This document shows positions 26,587 through 38,561 of a DNA stretch of 64,000 bases, one piece after another. The notes beneath the pieces were generated by a model that did not search any database, was not told where the DNA came from, and saw only the letters and a program-made list of their open reading frames with translations. Position numbers and translations under genes: made by a program. Each line of letters begins with the position of its first letter. The stretch's first letter is position 1. The DNA is taken from assembly GCA_905183005.1 (NCBI GenBank), contig CAJJDO010000165.1:1-64000 (forward strand), written 5' to 3'. Source of the stretch: Paramecium pentaurelia (Eukaryota; Ciliophora; Oligohymenophorea; Peniculida; Parameciidae).

Positions 26587-26642
26587 GCCACAATACATTA
26601 AATATGTTATTTTGTATTTTATATTGATAAATGATTGTATAG

Positions 26643-26975
26643 TCAATGTCCTAGGCATTGATTGATTGCTTCGGATGCATGCAAATTTACTTATTGTGCC
26701 ACATAATCATAATATGCTCTAGATCTATGGGTGTAGAAACCATACACTTATGAGCCTAGAATCATTGATCCTACAAATCTTAAATAATGCAATCAATAGT
26801 ATTACCTGGGTCCAGTCCTTAAATATGTAAATCTTCTGAATACAAAGTAAGATAATATAGCAGTACCAAATCCTAATTTAAATCCAGTGCTCTCTTCCTA
26901 TTATAAATCCAAAAAGGCAGTTTTAATATTTTACACATCATGAATGTCATATTGGAAATCTTTTTCAGAATTCAT
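26643..26975 (-). CDS. Small membrane protein, 101 residues
   Basis: A minus-strand gene with one 27-nt intron (26779-26805, ending AAG) starts MNSEKDFQYDIHDVQNIK. It has two hydrophobic segments (GFGTAILSYFVF and FVGSMILGSQVYGFY) separated by a basic turn (RRFTYLRTGPR), then a polar tail with YYDYVAQQ. Two short helices with a positive loop suggest a mitochondrial or other organelle inner-membrane protein, but no family is recognised. It is convergent with RSPH9 (stops 57 bp apart) and has only 32 bp between its start codon and the stop of the DENN gene on the same strand. Confidence 0.65.
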
Positions 26976-27007
26976 TATTAATATTTATATTTATTATTTT
27001 TTAATAT

Positions 27008-29052
27008 TCATCGATTATTACCCTTATAATTGTATTTTTCTTACAAATATGTTTGAAAATACTTGGAGTCAAAAACGCAGTTCATAATAAAATCTTTATT
27101 ATCAAATACTTAACTGGCAATTAATGCTTTTATAAGTTTCTTATTCCAGCCGTTATTTATAAAGAGAGGATTTGCATCTGGTACAACTTTTTTAATTAAT
27201 TCAGTTTCAATCAATACAATCATTTTATATAAAAATTCCTTGCATTTTTCTGCCTGTTCTTAAGTAAAATTTAATGAAAAAATAAAATCTTTATTCTTAT
27301 ATCCTATAATATTAGAAGAAACATTAAAAAAGTTAAAAGTTTTGATGCAAAGACTAAATTTATTTTGATTATCTTAGATTAGTTACGATGTAACAGCAAT
27401 TTAAAAATTTCTTTTCTTTTAAACTTTTATCTCTATTATCATCAATTCGTTATTTTTAAGTAGATTTTGATATTTTTAGTCATTGTAAAATCTTTAATTT
27501 ATTCCTATTATCATTGGAGTTTCTGATATTAATAAATCTAATGTTTCTTAATTTGAATAATATATCACTGGATGAAGCCATATAAACGGATAAATTATTT
27601 AATGAAAGAAGTAGCAAACAGAAGTTAAGATATTTATATTTGGGCAAAAGAAAACAACTTATTTTTCGCTCAAAATCTACTGAAAGATATCAAAAAATTC
27701 TTGATAATTAAAAATCTGCAAAGCAACATGTGCATACTTAACCATATTATTTACTATTATCTAATTTTTTGCTTTTTTAAATGCTTCTGGATTATTTATG
27801 TTTATCTATTCTATAGGTAAAGAATAATTCAAATATTTTTGTGAGATCTCCAACTCTTACTATAAACAATCTTTCAAATTAAAATTTATTTTTGGTTTAT
27901 CAAAATCAAGATACTCTTTCAATAATAAATTAATAGAATTTTGTAGATTTTTCTCCACTATCTAAAATTATTTGCAAATAAAATACATAATTAATATTTA
28001 CAGCATCTATATCTTAAAATATTTTGAAATTATAATAAACTTCCTCTTATTATGTTATTTCCCTTCTTATTTTTCTTCCGTTTATCAATTCTTTATGTTT
28101 TCTCATTGCATCTGATCTTTATATTTACATTAAATCTAATTTATTATTGACAATTAAATACTTGTAACAAATTTTAAGAGTTAATCAAATATCTGAGGAA
28201 TTGGAAAATAAGTCATAAAACAATAGTACTTTTTACATTTCCAATACTAAAATCCATCATCTTAAAAAGTAGTTATATAATCATCAACACCCTAAACAAA
28301 AACTAATAATTATCTATTGTAATTAAAAGTAGTCAATAACTCTATGTTTTTAGGAGCTTATTAATCAAATTAAGTAGAATTTAAATTAAATATAAAAGAA
28401 TTTTCTTATAACACATTTTATTCTTCTAGACATCTAAATTATTAATTAATAAATACCTTTAAATCAAATTCTCAATTTCTGAATGATCATATAATCTTTC
28501 TACAACTATAAGATTATTTTCAAAATATTTTTTAATTTCTTTTGATCTATCAATCCAAAGAGTTCTCTCAATTGTTGTCAAGTCTGGTTTACATTATTTA
28601 TATAATATCTTAGGTTTCAATAGAGATATGCGATTTTATTACTAAAAATCTCTAAATTGCTTATGCTTCACTCCAATTATAAAAAAAGATTCAAATAAGG
28701 ATTAGTTTTGGAGAACTTTGCATCTTTTATAATCTTCATTATAGGGATTTTTGTAAGCCAAATTCAGAGCATTCAACACACCTATTCCTTTTTGTATTAT
28801 TGAATTTGTCAAATTTCTTAAACTTTATTATTCTATTTAGCATGGAAGTCTTTCTATAATTTCTTTTATTTTCTTCTCGAATTTATTATCCTTATGAATG
28901 AGTAACTTTCTTATTTTCTGCATAATCAATTATTTATCTTTATCATATTATTCGATATTGTTTTATTAAATTTATATTTCTCTATCTACTTCAATTAATT
29001 TTTATTATAATTCTCTTATATCCTTTTTGAGTTTTGCATTTTCTTATTCCAT
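27008..29052 (-). CDS. DENN-domain protein, 651 residues
   Basis: A minus-strand gene with three introns (28303-28340, 28136-28161, 27962-27986; 38, 26 and 25 nt), which together leave an exact multiple of three. The first 80 residues are a coiled coil. The core DENN motifs are clear: CFMTYFPIPQIFDQLLKFV, then FDIFQQILSEKQVVFFC and YPFIWLHPVIYY followed by ISETPMIIGIN, the strand-helix pattern of the cDENN lobe. DENN proteins are guanine-nucleotide exchange factors for Rab GTPases in membrane traffic. The C-terminal 150 residues fit a dDENN-like helical end. The Rab target cannot be inferred. Confidence 0.85.
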
Positions 29053-29582
29053 TTATTATTTTTATAAATATACAAAAAATTAATGATATTTCACATATAA
29101 AGTATAATCATTTATATATATATTTATATATTTAATTAAATTTTTTCATAATTTTGCAATAAATTGATTTTTAGAGATTTCCAATTATAATTTAAAGATA
29201 TATGTATTAACAAGAAAATATATAGATGACCTTATAAAATTAATATTAGAATATATGACAATTATTTGGATCAATTAATTTATAAAATTATGAATTTATT
29301 TCTTTTATACATGTTATTAAATCTAAATTTTTAGATAATGTAATAATTCAAAGTTGATTTATTTTGTTAAATTTTATTTTTTATATAATTTCAACAACAA
29401 ATGTAATATTTTTAAATAAATGGTTTATTTACAAAACTAATTTTGAATTAATAGAGATAAAAATTGATATAGAAGGATTCATCATATTTAAAGGTTTATA
29501 AAATACCTATATGATTAATATTTATTTAATTTGGAATTCTTGAGAATAATCCAGGGTATTTATATCATCCTAAAAGCAAGAA
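29053..29582. other. AT-rich divergent intergenic region
   Basis: Lies between the starts of the DENN gene (minus) and the channel-like gene (plus). Very AT-rich with short TA repeats near 29115. No coding frame or RNA is recognised. It probably contains both promoters. Confidence 0.5.
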
Positions 29583-31738
29583 ATGAACAATATAATTACT
29601 TTAGAAAGGAATAAACCTCTTAAATATCCTTCAAATGATGTTTCAATGAATTGGCCCTCATTTTAGTCTTGTAATGTCAGTCAATATCGATTGCATTTAG
29701 GAACAGATAGAGTACTTTAACATTCAATAGGAAAATACAGTGATACTGAGAGTGAAAGGAATGAAATTCCTGAAAACCTTGTCAAATTATCTGAATTGCA
29801 ATAAAATTCTTAATAAAATGATAGAAACTAATAGCTCTTAAAAAATGAAAATTTTTGGATAGCAAAATTTATTGTTTCTGATTTAACAAAATCAATTTTA
29901 CTAATCCTATCATTTATTTTACCATTTCTTTATATTGAAGAGTCTAAGTAAGATGATTTTTAATAATAAAGATTTAAATCAACACAATTAAAAATAACAA
30001 TTACTATTTTGATGTTATCTTTAGAAATGGTCTCAATATTTCTAAAATTGTATTCTTAGATTTTAAAACATCAGGTGATGTAACTAACTTTTGTATAGAT
30101 TATGAATCTGATAGTATACACAATCTGTTCTATCTTGGAAGACTAATTAACGTATGGAATCTTGTCAATCTACTTGTTTGTTGGAAATTTTTAAACACTT
30201 GGAAAATTTTGTAAATTACTTACATTCTTAAATTATGAGTATATTATTGTATTTATTTGTCATAGATAGTAAAAATATTTCAAAATTCTAAGTTGTATCT
30301 ATTTTTCACTTCATCTTTTTGGTTGTATGTGGAGAGTGGAATATGAAGAAAAGAATTAAGAAATAATTTCATATTAAGATGGTATATATCAATCATTTTT
30401 AATATCCTTATTGAAAATAGAAGAAATTGAAATTGAGAATAAATAATTAATAATTTTGAATGTTACATTTAACGCTGGGATGATATTATACATATTAAAG
30501 TGTCTATTAATGAGTTCTATTGAAAAATCTAAACGTCAATTATTATTAGACTCATTTCGACTCTATCTATAATCTTAGTTGATAAATTTCAAAAGCAAGT
30601 TGATTATAATTCATTATTCATAAATTTTTGAAGTTTTGGAGGAAGATCAAACGCTTTAGTAGGAATAAAGAATTAATAAGGTTTCAAATTATTTGAAATA
30701 GAAATTGATCTAATAAGAGTTATCAAAAGTTAAATTTCTATCTGTTAGCACTTTAGAATTAATAAGTCAGAATGGAAATTTTATTTAAAGTCAACCTTTA
30801 AATGTATTTATGATTTAAATTATAAAGAAATTAAGTACTTAAATTGATGGTTTATATATCATTTTAACTGGAAACACTTATGTGGATTTTATGGGATTTC
30901 AAATTAAATTATAAAGTCAAAAAGTACTAGAATTGAGTTTGACTGAAGTTATCAATAATTAATGGTAAGGGAGAGTGAAAATAGAGCAAACAGATTCTAA
31001 AGAAGTTTTATATTTTTTTATATAAAAATAAATTCTAATTAGTATATTATAGTAATCAAAAGAAAGGGTATAATTACAATATTAAATTAGGAAGTGTATT
31101 AGATGATAAAAGATGATATAGTATTCTATAATGATACTACAAAATTGAATTTTAGATGTTACTTTTGTGAGTAATTTCATCCTAGTTTTAATTGTTCATC
31201 TTTTAATATTAAGAGAAGATTCAATTATGATTAAATTTATCAGGAAAGAGATGCTAGATATTCAAGAAAAGTAACTAAAAAGTCAAGATCTGCTATATTT
31301 TAATAGGTAATATTATGAAATATAAATTAGATTACATATTAAGGCACTAGTAATCATAATGTATTTGAATAGAGTTCTGATAGTTTTGAAGCTTTTTCAG
31401 ATAACTCTAGTGAACATATTAGCAGTGTAAATATTGGAGTGGATTAAATTACTAAGCTTCCATCTACAAAATATATATATAAGGAGATTTTATAGGCTGA
31501 TATTATATCGGATAAGTTGACTGAACCTATAATTAGCAGCACATTTTTAAGAAATCTAACCACTAGTCCAGATAATATAATAAAACGTTCTATAATTAAT
31601 AATACTCCATAATAATAAGCATGTTTTTAGGATCTAGATTCATTATTTGAGATTGATAAAATGGTAGAGTTTCAAGATTATAAAACAAAATTCAATATAA
31701 CAAATATCATATAAATTCTCAATAAGAAAAGAAATTGA
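29583..31738 (+). CDS. CNG/HCN-type channel-like protein with degenerate pore, 697 residues
   Basis: A hydrophobic core (residues about 100-300) has the spacing of S1-S6 of six-TM cation channels. S5 resembles YFSLHLFGCMWRVEY, as in the Paramecium CNG/HCN-like K+ channel family. The pore helix region that follows (IYQSFLISLLKIEEIE) has no GYG or similar filter. A cyclic-nucleotide-binding-like fold is then suggested by ILTGNTYVDFMGF and a DxExY-type helix (NQEVYQMIKDDI). A CxxC..H....C cluster (CYFCEQFHPSFNC) follows, a common tail element of this family. Introns are 31005-31042 (38 nt) and 31307-31330 (24 nt). If the first is wrong, a one-base error near 31060 would be needed. Function as a channel is doubtful. 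Confidence 0.7.
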
Positions 31739-31755
31739 TATATTAAATATATATT

Positions 31756-32385
31756 ATGACTTTTTAATTACCTCATAATTTCTAAAACAGATCAGTTCAA
31801 AAAATAGTATAGGAATTAATGTATGATGAGTATTTGGATAGAGACAATTTACTTAGGAATGCATTTATCTCATCACCTTTGAAGAGTGGCAAGAAAAAGA
31901 TATCCATATCAAAACATAGATATAATCACTTTTTATAATAATCACCAAGTCAATTATATTCTCCAGGACTATTAAACAATTAAAATAAAGTAGTTGGAAT
32001 TATTGCAATGCAAAAAAAAAAGAATTCAGTCCCTCTAAATGTATCAGTAAACCAATTAATTGAAAATAATACTAGTCCTACTAATAATGCCATTGTTAGA
32101 GTAAGCAAAAGAAATAAGGATTACAAACCTAAAGAACTTAGAGGTTTATCAATTTCAGATCATGTTTCAAGATAAAAATTTGTATTCCCATAAGTTTAGA
32201 GATTAAGTTAAGTAAAATAATAATAGTTTGCATCTCCAAACTTTAATTTTATTGATGAGAATTTTGAAGGATATAAATTAAAATCTGAAGAAATGTCATT
32301 AGAAATTGATGAATATATGAGAATGCAAAAACATAATAATAATAATCTAAATTTATTACCAAATATTTATTCAAGAAATTAATGA
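31756..32385 (+). CDS. Hypothetical low-complexity protein, 209 residues
   Basis: An intronless frame beginning MTFQLPHNFQNRSVQKIVQ, 17 bp after the channel gene stop. Rich in Asn, Gln, Ser and Lys, with several SP sites (ISSPLKSGKKK, QSPSQLYSPG, NTSPTNN, FASPNF) that could be phosphorylated. No signal peptide, membrane segment or known domain. Probably intrinsically disordered. Confidence 0.65.
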
Positions 32386-32520
32386 ATTATTTAATACTTT
32401 TATTACTCACAAATATTAAACTAAAATTTTTAGTGATCTAATCATAAAAGCTTTATTAATCAATTATTTACATATTAATATATATAAATTGAAATTTAAT
32501 TTTAAAATACAAATTTATTG

Positions 32521-33251
32521 ATGTCAAGAAAAAGAAGAGGAATGTATTTTATAGAACAAATACTTGATTATAAATAATACAACGGCTAGAAATATTATCT
32601 TGTAAAATGGCAAGGCTATAATAACAAAGATTGCACTTGGGAAAAACCAGAAAAGATACCAAATTTAGCTTAATTTTTGCACTAATTTGAAGAAAATCTA
32701 AAATAACATGGATCTAATTTTTATCATATTGATAATGATGAACCACCTTAATTAGAAGATTTTATAGGAGTACCAAGTCAATCCAAATAGAATTAGTATC
32801 AATAATAATAAGAACAAATATAAATATTACAAAATTAGGTAGATCTATTAAAATCAGAAATAGAGCAAATGAAGAAATAACAAAATGAAATAGTCTAAAT
32901 AATGACTGCATCTTAATAAAATGAAAAGTCCTTTTAACCAAATTAATAACAGGATTCTGAAATCATTTAGGAATCTACATCAGAATAATCCCAGAAAAAC
33001 ACTGAAATTAAATTACAATGTGAAGGTGGATTTGAGTTTGGAGATTAATTAGATAAGATAGGTTAAGCTGTACAAGTCAAGGGTAAAGGCCAAAAAATGT
33101 ATTATCTATTGTGGCAAAAGCGACCCAATGGTAATCCTTTTAATCTAATTCTATATTAGGTATCATACCCAAAAATAGATGGGTTAATAGTGAATATATT
33201 ATGAAGTATGATATAAACGCATTGTGTTACTATCTTCAAAAAAAGTTATGA
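32521..33251 (+). CDS. HP1-like chromodomain protein, 233 residues
   Basis: Residues 8-60 form a chromodomain: YFIEQILDYK with YYLVKWQGYNNKDCTWE, including the aromatic cage positions expected for methyl-lysine binding. A Gln-rich linker follows. The C-terminal 70 residues (MYYLLWQKRPNG..W..SEYIMKYDINALCYYL) resemble a chromo shadow domain, the dimerisation module of HP1. A 29-nt intron at 33131-33159 is required to complete it. HP1-like proteins bind H3 methylated at K9 or K27 and mark heterochromatin. In ciliates such proteins act in new macronucleus development, which may apply here by inference. Confidence 0.85.
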
Positions 33252-33324
33252 TAAATTTATATAATAATATTTCATTTTTTATAAATAAATTTCCATAAAT
33301 ATAGCCTAAAATTCAATTGAAATT

Positions 33325-33671
33325 ATGTGGTTTCTGATGATTATTATAATTACTCTTATAGATAAAACATATTGGATCCTATCTAATCTTTCCAATTTAT
33401 AAGCACAAATAGAATTAATGAACATTTAAGATCAATAATAAAGAAAAATGACTGGAGCTTTTATTAATAAGTAGTATTGATTTATAGAAACATAAATTAA
33501 AATATTAGTGATTCATTCACCAATGTTTGTTACAAGTGGAATACCTCAAAAATAATTATAATTCTTAAAGGAATACGAAAATCTATAGAATAAGACAATA
33601 TAAATTCACTTAATTTGAACTATTTTACCAAAAGATCTTAATTTGTTCCTAGTCCTATTTATTATAGATGA
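33325..33671 (+). CDS. Possible small secreted protein
   Basis: Starts MWFLMIIIITLIDKTYW, a signal-peptide-like segment, then a short helical region and a tail containing SFTNVCYKWNTSKIIIILKG. An in-frame TGA is avoided only by a 17-nt intron (33470-33486), shorter than the others here. With it, the frame is 109 residues. Without it the gene would be broken. No family recognised. It lies just upstream of the second 5S rRNA gene. Confidence 0.35.
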
Positions 33672-33763
33672 TATGAGAAAAAGGATAATCACTTTGAAAA
33701 TTTAACATTAGAGTATATAAATTTAAGAAGTTTATAAAATTATCAAAAAAAGTGGCTTCTAAG

Positions 33764-33829
33764 AAATTAAATTCTAATATTAAATTTATTAAATAAGGAA
33801 TATAAATAATAGTAAATAATATAAATATC
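33764..33829 (+). promoter_or_regulatory. Conserved upstream block of 5S rRNA, copy 2
   Basis: These 66 bp match 36961-37026 upstream of 5S copy 3 with one mismatch. Their last 43 bp match the block upstream of copy 1. Likely a 5S upstream element or part of a copied 5S cassette. Confidence 0.5.
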
Positions 33830-33948
33830 GTTGTCGGCCATACTAAGCCTAAAGCACCGGATCCCATTCGAACTCCGAAGTTAAGCGGCTTAAGGCGAGG
33901 TTAGTACTAAGGTGGGGGACCGCTTGGGAAGTCCTCGTGTTGACAACC
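33830..33948 (+). rRNA. 5S ribosomal RNA, copy 2
   Basis: 119 nt with the 5S internal control elements and complementary ends (GTTGTCGGCC at 5', GTGTTGACAAC at 3'). It matches copies 1 and 3 throughout. Confidence 0.95.
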
Positions 33949-33949
33949 C

Positions 33950-33993
<44 letters not shown>
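33949..33993 (+). terminator. T8 Pol III terminator followed by ATT repeat
   Basis: Eight T residues follow the 5S gene (33950-33957) and would end Pol III transcription. An ATT trinucleotide repeat of about 12 units follows. The same T8 and trinucleotide tract, inverted, borders copy 1 (20035-20062), and a shorter version borders copy 3. Confidence 0.7.
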
Positions 33994-36432
33994 AAATATC
34001 ATATCACTATTCGAAATTAGTTTTAGATTAATTCATATCTTTAAAAGATTTATGTAAATTTATTATAAAGCAATATTTTTCTATTTTTTTAAATTAACTT
34101 AAAAAAAATACTTAATAAGTTTGTAAATTGATTAATTTATTATGTTAATTATCACATTTCTAATAATCTCAATATGTTTTGCAACTATAACATATGATAG
34201 TAACTATTTTTTAGAGTGGAATTATGATATTGTACCAAGTTTTACATGTTGGGGAGGGAGAAGTTTTGATAAAACAATATCATTTTCAGACTCATTTGCA
34301 AATATTCCCAAAGTGTTCATCACTTATGAAATGATAGATCTACATTGGAGTTAAGATTATAACACTGTAGGTTTCAATTTTAGTATTACAGATATTACAT
34401 TAACAAGTAAATAACTTATTTTTTATATTAGACTTTGCGATGCATATGTATTGTTAATATGAGAGAAACTATCGATTCAGAATAAGGTGGTTTGCTATTG
34501 ATGATTAAAGAATAGATGTTATTAGTCAATTTAACCTTATTCCGCCTTAGAACTGCAGTTTTTATTATGCTAATATTAATGTTGAGAAACACTTCATTAC
34601 AATTACAAGTTTTAGTGCTACAGGACCAACAGATATTTAATTATTTGTATATTCTTATTCAAATATAGGCTTATTTTACACCTCCAAATATAGTTACATT
34701 ATATATTCCTTATATGATAGGATAATCAGAAAATTTGAAATCTATTGGATTTTAATTGATTTTAGGAATTGATGAAGCATTCACTAAATCTTAAGCTATT
34801 TTAACAGTTTCAAACTATGATTCTTTAGTATATGATCCAATTCAAACAAACCAGGTGGAGTTATATCCATTTTCAGGATTGGCTTATTTGGATGAACATT
34901 TATTTCAATTAGTGGTAGTCATCAATGATAATGGTGTTGGTACAAAATATATAATACGTGATTGTATAATAATAAAAATATAGATTTTAAGGGGGAGCGG
35001 GTTATACTGCTAATTATCACTAAAAAGTCCGAATGCCAAAATCCTAAACCAAATTGTTTTAACCAATACTTTGCAATTTTATCAGATTTTCTTAGAAACT
35101 TGAATATAGAGGTTTACCTCGTCCTTTGTTTTCAATAGAATTCACTGTTGATTCATAAGTTTATACGTCAAGTGGATAAATTCTCATAAGCAAATCTATA
35201 TAAAANTTATTATTATTAATAAATATCATATCACTATTCGAAATTAGTTTTAGATTAATTCATATCTTTAAAAGATTTATGTAAATTTATTATAAAGCAA
35301 TATTTTTCTATTTTTTTAAATTAACTTAAAAAAAATACTTAATAAGTTTGTAAATTGATTAATTTATTATGTTAATTATCACATTTCTAATAATCTCAAT
35401 ATGTTTTGCAACTATAACATATGATAGTAACTATTTTTTAGAGTGGAATTATGATATTGTACCAAGTTTTACATGTTGGGGAGGGAGAAGTTTTGATAAA
35501 ACAATATCATTTTCAGACTCATTTGCAAATATTCCCAAAGTGTTCATCACTTATGAAATGATAGATCTACATTGGAGTTAAGATTATAACACTGTAGGTT
35601 TCAATTTTAGTATTACAGATATTACATTAACAAGTAAATAACTTATTTTTTATATTAGACTTTGCGATGCATATGTATTGTTAATATGAGAGAAACTATC
35701 GATTCAGAATAAGGTGGTTTGCTATTGATGATTAAAGAATAGATGTTATTAGTCAATTTAACCTTATTCCGCCTTAGAACTGCAGTTTTTATTATGCTAA
35801 TATTAATGTTGAGAAACACTTCATTACAATTACAAGTTTTAGTGCTACAGGACCAACAGATATTTAATTATTTGTATATTCTTATTCAAATATAGGCTTA
35901 TTTTACACCTCCAAATATAGTTACATTATATATTCCTTATATGATAGGATAATCAGAAAATTTGAAATCTATTGGATTTTAATTGATTTTAGGAATTGAT
36001 GAAGCATTCACTAAATCTTAAGCTATTTTAACAGTTTCAAACTATGATTCTTTAGTATATGATCCAATTCAAACAAACCAGGTGGAGTTATATCCATTTT
36101 CAGGATTGGCTTATTTGGATGAACATTTATTTCAATTAGTGGTAGTCATCAATGATAATGGTGTTGGTACAAAATATATAATACGTGATTGTATAATAAT
36201 AAAAATATAGATTTTAAGGGGGAGCGGGTTATACTGCTAATTATCACTAAAAAGTCCGAATGCCAAAATCCTAAACCAAATTGTTTTAACCAATACTTTG
36301 CAATTTTATCAGATTTTCTTAGAAACTTGAATATAGAGGTTTACCTCGTCCTTTGTTTTCAATAGAATTCACTGTTGATTCATAAGTTTATACGTCAAGT
36401 GGATAAATTCTCATAAGCAAATCTATATAAAA
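33980..36432. repeat. Assembly duplication around N at 35206 (2 x 1226 bp)
   Basis: 33980-35205 and 35207-36432 are identical direct repeats separated by one N. The duplication covers most of the lectin-like gene, leaving the first copy without its 3' end. Confidence 0.9.
34142..35205 (+). pseudogene. Truncated duplicate of the H-type lectin-like gene
   Basis: Identical to 35369-36432, with the same start codon and introns (34407-34431, 34647-34668, 34855-34876), but cut off by the N at 35206. Read as an assembly artefact, not a separate gene. Confidence 0.85.
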
Positions 36433-36718
36433 CATAGAATTGAATATAAATTGTAATTGTATCAATGGTAAAAAAATAAAAAGTAAATTTTTTAAATGTG
36501 AAAATTGCCCTTTAAACAAAAATAGTCATTAATTTCAACATTCTTGTTATGGTGCAATTAATTTATTATTTATTAATGCAAGATTTATTACATAAACAAA
36601 TGCTATTTAATAATTATAAATTGATATCACTCCTCAAAGTTGTAAAATTACATAATTAATTTTCAATTAACAAATATAAACTTTTGTAATTGTAGATATA
36701 TAAATGATTGATAATTGA
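35369..36718 (+). CDS. Secreted H-type lectin-like protein, 426 residues
   Basis: Starts with a signal peptide (MLIITFLIISICFATITYD). The next 100 residues contain SISFSDSFANIPKVFITYEM-like and RFRIRWFAID elements that fit an H-type lectin (agglutinin) domain: a strand of the FxxxFxxxPxVxxxxxxID type, then the carbohydrate-face strand. A second, weaker domain precedes a Cys-rich tail (NCNCINGKK, CENCPLN, HSCYG). Introns at 35634-35658, 35874-35895 and 36082-36103 (25, 22 and 22 nt; the last ends CAG) give an exact frame. H-type lectins bind sugars outside the cell, so a surface or secreted role is inferred. Confidence 0.75.
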
Positions 36719-36960
36719 GAATAAATGAATGATTTAAATGATAATATATATTTCCTATTTTCAAAAGACATTATTTTCTAGATATTTATATAGCAAAAAT
36801 AAATCAAAAATATCAATAGTATTAAAACCATAGTCTTATCTATATCAATGTTTAATAAATGTTGCAATTCTTTTTGGAAAATATTAGGAATCTATATTAT
36901 TATTAAAGATATTATTTTAAATAAATAAAGTGAGTTGCTTGTTACAAAAACCATTTTTAT
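36719..36960. other. AT-rich intergenic spacer
   Basis: Between the lectin-like gene and the 5S cassette. No gene seen. Confidence 0.5.
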
Positions 36961-37026
36961 AAATTAAATTCTAATATTAAATTTATTAAATAAGGAATAT
37001 AAATAATAGTAAAGAATATAAATATC
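36961..37026 (+). promoter_or_regulatory. Conserved upstream block of 5S rRNA, copy 3
   Basis: 66 bp, one mismatch relative to 33764-33829. Confidence 0.5.
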
Positions 37027-37145
37027 GTTGTCGGCCATACTAAGCCTAAAGCACCGGATCCCATTCGAACTCCGAAGTTAAGCGGCTTAAGGCGAGGTTA
37101 GTACTAAGGTGGGGGACCGCTTGGGAAGTCCTCGTGTTGACAACC
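37027..37145 (+). rRNA. 5S ribosomal RNA, copy 3
   Basis: Matches copies 1 and 2 over 119 nt and is followed by T8 (37147-37154) and a short ATT repeat. Downstream flank sequence then differs from copy 2. Confidence 0.95.
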
Positions 37146-37146
37146 C

Positions 37147-37154
37147 TTTTTTTT
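37147..37154 (+). terminator. T8 Pol III terminator of 5S copy 3
   Basis: Run of eight T residues one base after the 5S 3' end, same position as in the other copies. Confidence 0.7.
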
Positions 37155-37322
37155 ATTATTATTAGATTCTTTATTACAACATATACTTAATCTTAGATGA
37201 ATATATTAAATTGATTTACAAATATTAATTTATGTAAAAATCATTATTAAAAGGGTTACATTAAAGTATTATAAATAATAATTTTAATAAAAATATTAGG
37301 AAAATTGAATTCAAGCCTTAAA

Positions 37323-38366
37323 TCAATAATTTAATTTCAATAATAAATAATCATTTTGATAAATAGAGAATCTATTACTATTCTTTTTAATCATCTCTTC
37401 CAAGTATTCATGTCTTGGTAAATCTTTAATCCTCATTAATATATCTCTGTCATCAAGTTATGAAAGGAGATCATATTCAAAATCATCAATGTCATTTAAA
37501 TTCTATAATGAAAATCTTGAGTAATTCATTATAATATCATCTGCTAATTTTTATTAATCACTTCGACCATCATAAGGTAAACAGTGTTGTAAAATTTATT
37601 AAATATCTTCTTAATCAGCAACAAAATTATTTTAATAATCTTTGATTTTAGTAAAAATACAAATTTAGGAAGCATAGCCATTTGAAAGATCACCAGATTT
37701 GTGTTGACCCACTCCTTCATAGATAGTTGAATAATGATATTTTTAAGCAACAGTAGTAGTCCATTCTAAGAATTCTTGTTAAGAGAATTCAAATTTATGA
37801 TCTGGATGTCTTAATACAAACTTAGGATTAAGTTATTTAAAATAGACATTGAAATCAGAATTTGGAGTTGTAATTATGATTCTTTAAGGATTTAAATATC
37901 CAAATACATTTTCACATAAATCATCTAATTATTCTAATTGTAAATGTTCTACTACTTCTATTAATGTGATTAACTATGAATAAGATAGAAATAATTACTT
38001 CAAAATTCATTTATTTTAATTGTTTATATTTCTTTAAAGCATTTCCATGAAACAATTTAATCCAACATTCTGTTTTTCTATTTGACCTTAAACAATCTTA
38101 AATTTAATCATAAACTATGTTATCACTTAAAATAGAATTGAAATATACCTAGCTTCTTTAAGAACTTCAAGATCAATGTCCAATCCAGCAATGAAATTGA
38201 AATCTAAAGAATGAGCTAATCTTTAAATAAATTTGCCATCATTGCATCCAATATCTAATGTCCGTTCCTTTTCTATATATTTATCTAACTGTTAATGCCT
38301 TCTTTCCCATAGTCTCATTCCCATATTGTCATAAAAAATATCATTTTCATAAGCTTTAATTTCCAT
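37323..38366 (-). CDS. HEN1: HEN1 small-RNA 2'-O-methyltransferase (first assembly copy)
   Basis: Identical to the gene at 38562-39605 (introns 38126-38148 and 37974-37998). Because the repeat is split by an N, only one gene is expected. This copy is next to the third 5S gene and so shows the true downstream context. Confidence 0.8.
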
Positions 38367-38561
38367 TACTCCACTATTTAGTTAAGTTTATTTTAATAAT
38401 AATTCCNCTTTATTACAACATATACTTAATCTTAGATGAATATATTAAATTGATTTACAAATATTAATTTATGTAAAAATCATTATTAAAAGGGTTACAT
38501 TAAAGTATTATAAATAATAATTTTAATAAAAATATTAGGAAAATTGAATTCAAGCCTTAAA

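Noticed and set aside
33949..33993. CRISPR-like or satellite array near the 5S gene
   Set aside because: The repeat is a simple ATT trinucleotide tract. No spaced repeats are present anywhere in the window.
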